57,459 nucleotides of DNA, taken from contig JANXXE010000202.1 of the NCBI GenBank assembly GCA_025350815.1, positions 1 through 57,459 of the forward strand. The letters are read 5' to 3'. Both the position numbers and the translations under genes were made by a program. This stretch comes from Myxococcales bacterium. Lineage in GTDB: Bacteria > Myxococcota_A > Polyangia > Fen-1088. This document shows, in pieces, positions 1 to 6,857 of the stretch (within the stretch, counting starts at the first letter, position 1; the number at the start of each line of letters is the position of its first letter). The notes under the pieces are model-generated. The model was not told the origin of the DNA, did not search any database, and saw only the letters and a list, made by a program, of their open reading frames with translations.

Positions 1-235
1 GATTCGTCACATCTCGGGTTGGCTCCGCTCGGATTGAGCGCGGTCGGCGGAGGTGGGTGGTGTGTCAGTTTTCGCGGCGTCCGAGGCCGCTCGGCCGTCT
101 GCGGCCGATGCCAAGCCGAGGCCGAGCGCGTGGCAGCGCAGCGGCCGTATCAGCGCGTCCGCGAAAACTGACACACCACCCACCTCCGCCGACCGCGCTC
201 AATCCGAGCGGAGCCAACCCGAGATGTGACGAATC
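1..235. repeat. Perfect 77-bp inverted repeat with 81-bp loop
   Basis: Bases 1-77 and 159-235 are exact reverse complements, so the strand can form a very long hairpin. The loop (78-158) is GC-rich and has shorter internal repeats built on GGCCG/CCGAGG. Because the left arm starts at the window edge, the true length of the repeat is unknown. It lies just past the stop codon of the MFS gene (15 bp away), so it could end transcription of that gene. The length and perfection are more like a palindromic mobile or repetitive element than an ordinary terminator. There is no T-run and no coding sequence in it that I can support. Confidence 0.9.
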
Positions 236-249
236 ATGAGAGCCGCGCA

Positions 250-1455
250 CTAGCCGCCGGCGGGGCGCAGACGTGCCGACAGTTTCGCCATCAAGATGGG
301 CAACATGGCCGACAGCACCAGGGCAACGAACGCCACGGCGGGCATGCCTTCAAGTCCGCCGCCCGGGCGTTCGTGCAAAATGCGCGCAGACAGGATCGCG
401 CCCAGCGCCGCGGACAGGTGTTGTACGGCGGACTGCGCGGACATGAAGCGTGCGCGCTCGCTGGGTGGTGGGACGCGCGAGGTCAGCGCGTTCATGGCGA
501 CCGCCCGCACGGAATTGGCCAGCATCAGGCCCACGAAGATCGCCATCACGGGCAGGCCCCGCACGGGGTGAATGAAACCGGCCGCCAGATCGAAGACCAT
601 CAGAACGCTGCCGACGACGCCCACCACGGTCGCGCCCCGCCGGTCCACCGCCGCACCCGCAAGGCGCATGGCGAAGAAGCTGATGATGCCGCCGACGAGG
701 TACAGAAGCCCGAGGCGACCGCGGGGATAGCCGACGTTGAACTGAAAGTACGCCGAGATGTTGGGCACCACGGCGAACACGCCCATCATGACGACGGAGG
801 TGCAACTGAGCGACAGCAGCGTCGTGGGGCTCAAGAGAAACGAGCGAAGGCCGCGCGGGCTTTCGCCCCCTGTCTGCTGGCGCGCCCGGGCGGGGAGGGC
901 GGGCATCAGCAGCAGGGCGGCGGTCACGACCAGTACGCCGAGGGCGGCGACCGCGAAGAATGGCAGCCGCCAGCCGCCCAGGCGTGACAGTTCGAGGCCC
1001 GCGGGCACGCCCAAGACGGAGGCGACCGAGAACGCCCCCATGACGGCGCCCATGGCCTTGCCCCGACGGGCGGGCGGGACGACATCCGTCAGGATCGACA
1101 GGGCAAGGGAGGTCGCCGGGCCCCCGAAGGCGCCTGCCAGGATGCGCGCCGCGATGAGCTCGCCCGAGCCGCGCGCGAAACCACCCGCTGCGGTTCCCAG
1201 CACCAGACCCAGCATCGCCGTTGCCAGCGCCTTGCGCCTGTCGAATCGATCAAGAAACAGCATCCCGACCATGCCCGCCAGCGCGGCCGCGGCGGTGTAG
1301 CTGCCGCCGACGATGCCCAGGCGCGACGATGGGATCCCGAGGGCTCTCGCGAAATCGGGACCGAGCGGCATCACCATCATGAAGTCCAGGACGTTCACGA
1401 ATTGCACGGCCGCCAGCAGGAAGACGATGCGGCGTTCTGACGAGGGGACGTCCAT
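250..1455 (-). CDS. MFS transporter (DHA-type drug/solute efflux)
   Basis: A 401-residue polytopic membrane protein with about 12 hydrophobic segments. It belongs to the major facilitator superfamily, whose members move small solutes across the inner membrane using the proton gradient. The cytoplasmic loop after TM2 has the family motif-A remnant (FLDRFDRRKAL, near residue 70), and the N-terminal half has the drug:H+ antiporter pattern (an MVMPLGPDFA segment in TM1). The length is normal for a 12-TM MFS protein. The start is the ATG at 1455, with no clear Shine-Dalgarno. It is transcribed away from the HEAT-repeat gene across a 124-bp spacer and ends 15 bp before the large inverted repeat. 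The substrate cannot be told from sequence. Confidence 0.9.
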   Translation of the reverse strand: MDVPSSERRIVFLLAAVQFVNVLDFMMVMPLGPDFARALGIPSSRLGIVGGSYTAAAALAGMVGMLFLDRFDRRKALATAMLGLVLGTAAGGFARGSGELIAARILAGAFGGPATSLALSILTDVVPPARRGKAMGAVMGAFSVASVLGVPAGLELSRLGGWRLPFFAVAALGVLVVTAALLLMPALPARARQQTGGESPRGLRSFLLSPTTLLSLSCTSVVMMGVFAVVPNISAYFQFNVGYPRGRLGLLYLVGGIISFFAMRLAGAAVDRRGATVVGVVGSVLMVFDLAAGFIHPVRGLPVMAIFVGLMLANSVRAVAMNALTSRVPPPSERARFMSAQSAVQHLSAALGAILSARILHERPGGGLEGMPAVAFVALVLSAMLPILMAKLSARLRPAGG

Positions 1456-1534
1456 TGGTGCAGCGCCGGGCCTTCAGGCGCCAACGACCCACTGCTTTTC
1501 CCCCGTGGGCGGAATCTTTACAACTGCCTGTGAC

Positions 1535-1569
1535 GCGATCGCTTATCGCCAGGTGATCGCTGGTACAAT
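1535..1569 (+). promoter_or_regulatory. Candidate -10 and dyad before the HEAT-repeat gene
   Basis: TACAAT at 1564-1569 is a good -10 box and ends 10 nt before the GTG start at 1580. Just upstream, GCGATC (1535-1540) and GATCGC (1555-1560) form a dyad across the -35 region, where no clear TTGACA-like hexamer is seen. The arrangement suggests a near-leaderless mRNA and a possible operator. No transcript data support it. Confidence 0.35.
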
Positions 1570-1579
1570 TCGCGCCATC

Positions 1580-2188
1580 GTGCCAGGCACAAGACAGATC
1601 GCTGCGATCGTTGCGGTCGTCCTTGCGGTGGCGGTCGTTGTCCTATGGTGGGTGCGCCGATCGGACGTGCCCCTAGGTGGGGCTGCGAAGCCGAGCGCTG
1701 GGGCGCCGTTGCCGCGGTTGCTGGGTGCGGGCGGACCTCGACCGGGTGGGGCGGCCGGCGCGGCGGCGGCTGATCACGGCGGTGCGCCCACGGCCCAGAC
1801 AGTTCCCGTGATGATGAAAGAATGGCGCGACGGGATCATCAACAAGGACCAGGAATCGGTCATGGCTATCGACCTGGCGTTTCACAACTACCCGGCCGAA
1901 TTTCGGGACGAGCTGCTGAGAAGCGCGGAGCACGATGAGGAGCCGCGGGTGCGCGCATTTTCGACCCGGGTTATCGGGAACTTGAAGATGCAGGGCGCAG
2001 CCGAGTTGCTGCGGCGCCTGCTTGGCGACAAGAGCGAATTCGTTCGCCACAACGCTGCCTGGGCGTTGGGCGAGATTGGCGACCGGCAGGCGGCGTCCGA
2101 AATTCGTCGTCTGGCAGCGAAAGATCCGGCGCCGGCAGTCCAAACGGCGGCCCGCGAGGCCCTCAAGCGGATCGAATCAAGGCCCTGA
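1580..2188 (+). CDS. Membrane-anchored HEAT-repeat protein
   Basis: A 202-residue protein with one N-terminal hydrophobic helix (about residues 7-22), then a Gly/Ala/Pro-rich linker (about 28-70), then two to three HEAT-like alpha-helical repeats. The repeat signature is seen in the segments RVRAFSTRVIGNL, FVRHNAAWALGEIGD and AVQTAAREALKRI. Such repeats act as protein-binding scaffolds. The helix predicts inner-membrane anchoring with the repeats probably in the periplasm. I chose the GTG at 1580 because the frame upstream of it looks non-coding and overlaps the divergent promoter region, and because a TACAAT box lies 10 nt before it. It ends 11 bp from the convergent lipoprotein gene. Its binding partner is unknown. 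Confidence 0.7.
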   Translation: MPGTRQIAAIVAVVLAVAVVVLWWVRRSDVPLGGAAKPSAGAPLPRLLGAGGPRPGGAAGAAAADHGGAPTAQTVPVMMKEWRDGIINKDQESVMAIDLAFHNYPAEFRDELLRSAEHDEEPRVRAFSTRVIGNLKMQGAAELLRRLLGDKSEFVRHNAAWALGEIGDRQAASEIRRLAAKDPAPAVQTAAREALKRIESRP

Positions 2189-2198
2189 AGGGGCCTCT

Positions 2199-2819
2199 TT
2201 AGTTCAGGTTGACGTCGAAGGTGACGTCCAAGTCGGCCGCCGGCTTGCCCCCGGCGGCGTTCCAGTGGGCTTGCAGATCGCCCACAAAATGCGTCGTGAC
2301 CAGATCCCATGTCGTGACGTTCAGCTTCATCGTCGTGGGCAGTCCCGAGACAACCGCGCCCATGTCGTTGGAAAGGACGAATTCGTGGTTTTTGGGATCG
2401 GTCAGCATGCCCTTGCTTGGCCCGGGTCCGCCCAGCGTCAGTCGCGCGCCGTTGCCGTTGCAACTGAGCGACCACATCATCGAACTGGCCACGTAGACGG
2501 ACGCCTTGCCGGATTCGCAGGCAGTGGTCGATTTGGCAGTGCCGATGGTGAACGTCGCCTTGACGCCTGAAAGCATCGTCGGGCCGTCCCTGCCAGCATC
2601 GGGGATGACAGCGGCCGCGTCCCGTGTCGTGTTCGTGTCCGCCGTGACCATTCCATCCTGACTGGCTGGCGCGCCATCGTGAGTCGTCGACCCGACCGCG
2701 GCGCTGCCGTCAGCGGTTTTGGGTTGGCCCGCGCCCCCACCCCCGCACGCGACGGTCGCGACAGCCAGCAACGAGGCACCTAGCGCGACCACGCGGGAAC
2801 CGAAACAGAGGCTCGTCAT
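2199..2819 (-). CDS. Hypothetical lipoprotein
   Basis: A 206-residue protein with a lipoprotein signal: a short positive start, a hydrophobic stretch and the lipobox AVATVAC, giving lipid attachment at Cys25. After it comes a Gly/Ser/Asp-rich linker (about 26-75), typical of lipoproteins in this window, and then a beta-rich C-terminal domain of roughly 120 residues with two Cys (in the ACES and LSCN segments) that could form a disulfide. I do not recognise the domain. On the minus strand TACGAT (2833-2828) ends 8 nt before the ATG, and there is no Shine-Dalgarno, so the message may be leaderless. It converges with the HEAT-repeat gene. Confidence 0.75.
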   Translation of the reverse strand: MTSLCFGSRVVALGASLLAVATVACGGGGAGQPKTADGSAAVGSTTHDGAPASQDGMVTADTNTTRDAAAVIPDAGRDGPTMLSGVKATFTIGTAKSTTACESGKASVYVASSMMWSLSCNGNGARLTLGGPGPSKGMLTDPKNHEFVLSNDMGAVVSGLPTTMKLNVTTWDLVTTHFVGDLQAHWNAAGGKPAADLDVTFDVNLN

Positions 2820-2877
2820 GTAGGTGAATCGTACATGGCCCCGAGGGTTGTGGCGTGGGAAAGCGACGTGTTCTCGA

Positions 2878-2954
2878 TGTCATGACAGAAAGGTCAACGA
2901 TTTCGTGATTTCCTTGTTGTTGATGGTGAGGGTTTCGAAACCATTGGTGAGGGT
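2878..2954. promoter_or_regulatory. Palindromes and 21-bp-spaced direct repeat (operator-like)
   Basis: The spacer between the divergent genes at 2819 and 3069 holds three symmetric features: TGTCATGACA (2878-2887, perfect 10-bp palindrome), GGTTTCGAAACC (2931-2942, perfect 12-bp palindrome) and a direct repeat GGTGAGGGT at 2925-2933 and 2946-2954 that brackets the second palindrome at a 21-bp period, two helical turns. This layout is typical of a regulator binding site. No regulator gene is adjacent. Confidence 0.4.
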
Positions 2955-3002
2955 CGCCGGTGTGTGGGGGCGGTCGCCTCGGCACTGCCTTGCCGCTGTC
3001 TT

Positions 3003-3032
3003 TTTACAGTTGTTTGCATGGCGTGTTCTAAT
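3003..3032 (+). promoter_or_regulatory. Sigma-70-like promoter for the gene at 3069
   Basis: TTTACA (3003-3008) and TCTAAT (3027-3032) each match the consensus -35 and -10 at five of six positions with an 18-bp spacer. The predicted start of transcription is near 3039, leaving a leader of about 30 nt that contains the GGAGGG Shine-Dalgarno. Confidence 0.55.
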
Positions 3033-3068
3033 GACCTGTGGAGCTGGCGTGATGGAGGGCAGCGCGAC

Positions 3069-3506
3069 ATGGTGACTTTCTTCAGGCGCCTTTTCGGGGC
3101 GGATGAGGGGCAGGACCGCCCCCCGCAGGACATGTTGATCGTGCGACCCGAGGCACAGCGCACCGTGGGCACCTGGAAGTCGGTGCCGCGGGCCTACGTC
3201 GAGTTGCTCGGCCAGGCCCCCATCACGAACACGTTCCGCGTGACGATCGAGGTCGTTCACATCGATATCCGACGCTCGGGCGTGGTGGGCGATGCCACGA
3301 ACGTGCGGGCGATCTTCGCAGCGACCGAGATCCCGCCGCAAGCGACGGTGGACCTGGTATTCAACATCTGTGCGTCGCCGGTTTTCTCGTCGGTGGGACC
3401 CTGGCTGCTGGCGGATCTCATCCTGTGGGACACAGACGGCCGGCGGCACAAGCTGACCGAGGTCCGGTTTCGCGATGCCGACGCCGACGACGCCGCAGGC
3501 GGCTAG
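3069..3506 (+). CDS. Conserved-looking hypothetical protein, 145 aa
   Basis: A soluble, mixed alpha/beta protein of 145 residues that I do not recognise. It begins with an amphipathic segment (VTFFRRLFG). The middle has alternating beta-strand patterns (TFRVTIEVVHIDI, NVRAIFAATEIPP), and a hydrophobic C-terminal third contains PWLLADLILWDTDGRR. There is no signal peptide or clear transmembrane helix. The start is well supported: ATG at 3069 with GGAGGG at 3054-3059 and a good promoter upstream, one of the few genes here with complete conventional signals. Its stop codon overlaps that of the convergent S1 gene within a CTAG tetranucleotide at 3503-3506. Confidence 0.7.
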   Translation: MVTFFRRLFGADEGQDRPPQDMLIVRPEAQRTVGTWKSVPRAYVELLGQAPITNTFRVTIEVVHIDIRRSGVVGDATNVRAIFAATEIPPQATVDLVFNICASPVFSSVGPWLLADLILWDTDGRRHKLTEVRFRDADADDAAGG

Positions 3507-4708
3507 ATCTTCTTGTTCTTGAACAAGTCGCCCAGGGTGCCAAGTCGCCCGGGTGCGGCCGACCGGGCCGCCGCCGCAAGGTCTTCGGGATCGACCGCAT
3601 CGGTGCGATCACCCAGTCCCAGCGACAGGCGGCGGCGCTCGGGGTCGACGGACAACACCGTTACTTCGACCGCCTGACCGGGCTTGACCGCCTCGCGCGC
3701 GTGGCGCAGAGGCTTGCCGGCGCCAAGTTCGCCCATGGGCAAAAGGCCCTCCAGGCCAGGCGCCAATTCGACGAAGGCGCCGAAGGGTTCGACGCGCGTC
3801 ACCGTGCCGTTGATCTTGGTACCGGCGGAAAATCGCCGGGACACCTCATCCCAGGGATCGGGGGCGAGCGCCTTCAGCGACAGGGAAATCTTTTCGGGGC
3901 GTCGTGGGTCGTCGGTCTTTTCGATCTTCAGGATCTGGACCTCGACCTGTTGCCCAGGCGCCAGCACGTCTCCTGGGCGGGCCGTGCGGGAATGGCCAAT
4001 CTCCGATACGTGCAGCATGCCCTCGATGCCGCCGAGATCGATAAAGGCGCCGTAATCCTTCAGGGTCGTCACCACGCCGGCGACAACCGCACCCACGGTC
4101 AGGCGGGCGCGCGTCTCGGCACCGCGCACGCGGGCCTCTTCTTCCAGCAGAATCCGGCGGGACACCACGATGTTGGCGCCCCGGCGATCGTCTTCGTAGC
4201 GTGTGATTCGGAAGGTCAGTTTTCGCCCCACGAAGGCCGCGGGATCCTCCACGTGGCGCAAGTCCAGCTGTGACACGGGGCAGAACGCGCGCGCGCCTGA
4301 CACCAGCACCTCGGCGCCGCCCTTGATAATGGCGGTGACGGTGCCCTCTACGGGCGCGCCCAGCGCGAACGCCTGCGCCAGTTCGGCCTGTGCGTCTGGG
4401 CCCCGACCAAAGCTTCTGCGCAGGACCACGCCCCCGGATTCGCCGCCCAGGTCGACAACGCGCGCCTCGACCATGTCACCGACTGCCGCCGTGAGCTTGC
4501 CGTTGGCGTCGTGCAGTTCGATCAGATCCAGCATCGCCTCGGACTTGTCACTGCCAAGATCCACGAAGGCCTGTTCCCGTCCGATGGAAACGATGCGGCC
4601 GCGGACGGTGTCGCCCAGGCCGATCTCGTTGCGGGCCCGGCGAGGAGCTTTCTTTTCGAACTCCTGCAGCAGTTTTCCGAAGTCTTCGCCAGCGTCGTCC
4701 TTGGGCAT
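3503..4708 (-). CDS. S1-domain RNA-binding protein (RpsA-like, four S1 repeats)
   Basis: A 401-residue protein made of four consecutive S1/OB-fold repeats (about residues 30-100, 115-190, 205-280 and 295-370). The third and fourth carry the best signature (DYGAFIDLGGIEGMLHVSEI and FGAFVELAPGLEGLLPMGEL). S1 repeats bind single-stranded RNA. Ribosomal protein S1 usually has six repeats and about 560 residues, so this is an S1-like paralogue or a short S1 homologue acting in translation or RNA decay. The frame is open 120 nt further upstream, but that part runs into the palindromic element and is low-complexity. I take the ATG at 4708, after which the acidic start (MPKDDAGEDF) looks natural. Confidence 0.85.
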   Translation of the reverse strand: MPKDDAGEDFGKLLQEFEKKAPRRARNEIGLGDTVRGRIVSIGREQAFVDLGSDKSEAMLDLIELHDANGKLTAAVGDMVEARVVDLGGESGGVVLRRSFGRGPDAQAELAQAFALGAPVEGTVTAIIKGGAEVLVSGARAFCPVSQLDLRHVEDPAAFVGRKLTFRITRYEDDRRGANIVVSRRILLEEEARVRGAETRARLTVGAVVAGVVTTLKDYGAFIDLGGIEGMLHVSEIGHSRTARPGDVLAPGQQVEVQILKIEKTDDPRRPEKISLSLKALAPDPWDEVSRRFSAGTKINGTVTRVEPFGAFVELAPGLEGLLPMGELGAGKPLRHAREAVKPGQAVEVTVLSVDPERRRLSLGLGDRTDAVDPEDLAAAARSAAPGRLGTLGDLFKNKKI

Positions 4709-4783
4709 GGGTCGAGTCGGTTTAACTCGTTGGCTCGACGGAGGCAACCGGGCGGCTGCGGCGGCCGGGCAGCGGACCGGCGT

Positions 4784-4950
4784 GCTAGTGCACCGCCGTC
4801 GAAATAGCGTCGATGCCGAGGCCGACAAGCCGGGCCAGCGGCGAGGCGCGACGACGTGGAATACCCGTAGGTATTGGGAGGAGGAGCAACGAAGCGGCTG
4901 GCCCGGATCGTCGGCCGAACATGATGCTATTTCGACAGCGGTGCACTAGC
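4784..4950. repeat. Imperfect palindromic element (about 167 bp)
   Basis: Arms 4784-4839 and 4897-4950 are near-perfect reverse complements. They begin and end with GCTAGTGCACCGC/GCGGTGCACTAGC and share GTCGAAATAGC, CGGCCGAC-like and CCGGGCCAGC blocks with a few substitutions and small gaps. The loop holds a smaller dyad, AATACC-CGTA-GGTATT (4860-4875). The defined termini and mismatched arms look like a dispersed palindromic repeat or MITE-like unit inserted between the S1 and methyltransferase genes. There is no transposase and no obvious target duplication. Confidence 0.8.
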
Positions 4951-4961
4951 GTTCACCGGCG

Positions 4962-5834
4962 ATGAATGCGCCTATGGATTCAGTCTCACCGCGGGGCGGA
5001 ATCGTTCGCGGCGCGCGGCGCCCGCCGGGCTGGGTGGCCCCTGGTCCGACGCCCCCGTCGCCGTCGGAAGCCACTGACCTGTGGCCCGGCCCCGACGAGG
5101 ATCTGTGCTGGCTGGCCGGAAACTGGCGCATCTTGCAGCGCCTGGACGGTCATCGCTTTTCTCTTGATGACCTGCTGACCGCGCACTTCGCGTCGGAGGC
5201 GACGGCGGTGGCACCCGCGCGCGTCCTGGATCTGGGCTGCGGCATCGGCAGCGTGCTGTTGTTTGTGGCTTGGCGCCACGCCGGGGCCCGCTGCGTTGGT
5301 GTCGAGGCCCAGCAAGTTTCGGCCGCCCTGGCGCGTCGATCAATCGCATGGAACGGAGCCGCGCAACGCGTGTGCGTCGCGGAGGGGGACTTTCGCGACC
5401 CGCGGATCCTGGCGGGACAGGCGCCGTTCGATCTGATAACCGGCACGCCGCCCTATTTCCCGATCGGTACCGGCGTCGAATCCGACGGCATTCAGCGCGG
5501 ACCTTGTCGTTTCGAACACCGCGGTGGCGTGGAGGCGTATTGCGCCGCTGCGGCGCGAGTTTTGGCACCGGGCGCGCCGCTGGTGCTGTGCGAGGCGTTT
5601 GCGCAACGCCACCGGGTGTCGGGGGCCGCCGCTGCGTCGGGCCTGGTCATCGAGCTTGGCCGGGACGTGGTGCCGCGCGCGGGCAAGCAGCCTCTGTTCA
5701 CGCTGTTCCGCCTGCGGCAGGCGGCGCACGCCCTGCCGTCGGTGAGCGAGCCGCCGCTGGTCGTGCGCGACGCCGCGGGCCGGCGCACCGAAGAATTCGT
5801 GGCCGTGCGAGCGGCGATGGGGATGCCGCCGTGA
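4962..5834 (+). CDS. TrmN6-like tRNA (adenine-N6)-methyltransferase
   Basis: A 290-residue class I SAM-dependent methyltransferase. The SAM-binding loop LDLGCGIG is at residues 89-96, and the substrate/catalytic motif reads TPPYFP at about 162-167. The TrmN6/YfiC family, which methylates A37 of tRNA1(Val), carries a similar NPPYF motif after the same spacing. The segment LDGHRFSLDDLLTAHFA just before the Rossmann fold is also typical of that family. The first 40 residues are Pro/Gly-rich and probably unstructured. The ATG at 4962 is 12 bp beyond the palindromic element, and in-frame ATG 4974 is a possible alternative. The first motif residue is Thr rather than Asn/Asp, which may alter activity. 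Confidence 0.75.
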   Translation: MNAPMDSVSPRGGIVRGARRPPGWVAPGPTPPSPSEATDLWPGPDEDLCWLAGNWRILQRLDGHRFSLDDLLTAHFASEATAVAPARVLDLGCGIGSVLLFVAWRHAGARCVGVEAQQVSAALARRSIAWNGAAQRVCVAEGDFRDPRILAGQAPFDLITGTPPYFPIGTGVESDGIQRGPCRFEHRGGVEAYCAAAARVLAPGAPLVLCEAFAQRHRVSGAAAASGLVIELGRDVVPRAGKQPLFTLFRLRQAAHALPSVSEPPLVVRDAAGRRTEEFVAVRAAMGMPP

Positions 5835-5861
5835 ACCGCCCGGCGGTGTAAAAGGACCCCT

Positions 5862-6857
5862 ATGGGATCGGTCATTCGCTGGGGCATTCTGGGTACCGGG
5901 CGCATCGCCCATGAATTCACGGCGGCATTGAGGCTGCTGCCCGACGCCGAGGTGGTGGCCATTGGCTCGCGCACGGCCGACAAGGCCGCTGCGGTCGGCG
6001 AGGCGCTGGGGATCCCGCGGCGGCATGGTTCGTACGAGGCCCTGGCGGCAGACGCCGAGGTGGACATCGTGTATGTGGCCACTCCACACGCGCTGCATAG
6101 GGACAACACGCTGCTGTGCCTGGCGGCCGGCAAGGCGGTGCTGTGTGAGAAGCCCTTGGCACTCAATCACGTCGAAGCAACCCAGATGGTGCGCGCGGCC
6201 CGCAGCAAAGGGCTGTTCCTCATGGAGGGCATGTGGACGCGCTTCTTTCCGGCACTGCGCGCCGTGCGCGAACGTATTGCAGCGGGGGACATCGGCGAGC
6301 CCCGGATGCTTCACTGTGACTTCGGTGTTCGCAACGACGCGCGCCTGGGCGGCCGTCTGTTCGACCCGGCTCTTGGCGGCGGGGCGTTGCTGGACGTGGG
6401 CGTCTACCCGGTGGCGCTGTCTTCGATGCTGTTCGGATCGCCCGTAAGGATTGCGGGGGTCGCGCACCTTGCCGCCGGTATCGACGAGCAGTGCGGGATG
6501 GTTTTGTTGCACGCGCGCGGGGAACTGTCGGTGCTGTCCGCCGCCGCCCGCACCATCACGGGTAACGAAGCGCTGATCGCGGGCACCGCCGGCCGCATCC
6601 GCCTGCACGAATCATTTTGGCAGCCGCGCGACGTTACACTGTCGCGTCCCGGCCGCCCCGACGAGCGGCTGTCCTTCCCGGCGTCGGGCGGCGGCCTCGA
6701 ATACGAAGCCGCCGATGTCATGCGCTGCCTGCGCGCCGGGAAGATCGAAAACGAACTGATGCCCCTCGACGAGAGCCTTTCCACGATGCGCACGCTCGAC
6801 GAGCTGCGTGCGCATTTCGGACTGGTCTACCCGACCGAGACAGCGCGGGACGGTTAG
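5862..6857 (+). CDS. Gfo/Idh/MocA family NAD(P)-dependent oxidoreductase
   Basis: A 331-residue dehydrogenase. The N-terminal Rossmann fold has the dinucleotide-binding loop GILGTGRIA (residues 8-16), and the family Lys motif EKP is at 96-98, followed by the alpha/beta substrate domain. The segment LMEGMWTRFFPA resembles the dihydrodiol dehydrogenase / glucose-fructose oxidoreductase-like branch, which oxidises sugars or cyclic diols with NAD(P). The length is typical. The ATG at 5862 follows the methyltransferase stop by 27 bp with no Shine-Dalgarno. TAAAAG (5849-5854) lies 7 nt before it. The 3' end overlaps the convergent amt stop by 4 bp. The substrate is undetermined. Confidence 0.88.
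   Translation: MGSVIRWGILGTGRIAHEFTAALRLLPDAEVVAIGSRTADKAAAVGEALGIPRRHGSYEALAADAEVDIVYVATPHALHRDNTLLCLAAGKAVLCEKPLALNHVEATQMVRAARSKGLFLMEGMWTRFFPALRAVRERIAAGDIGEPRMLHCDFGVRNDARLGGRLFDPALGGGALLDVGVYPVALSSMLFGSPVRIAGVAHLAAGIDEQCGMVLLHARGELSVLSAAARTITGNEALIAGTAGRIRLHESFWQPRDVTLSRPGRPDERLSFPASGGGLEYEAADVMRCLRAGKIENELMPLDESLSTMRTLDELRAHFGLVYPTETARDG

Noticed and set aside
226-987. Plus-strand frame opposite the MFS gene
   Set aside because: His/Gln/Arg-rich shadow of the transporter gene.
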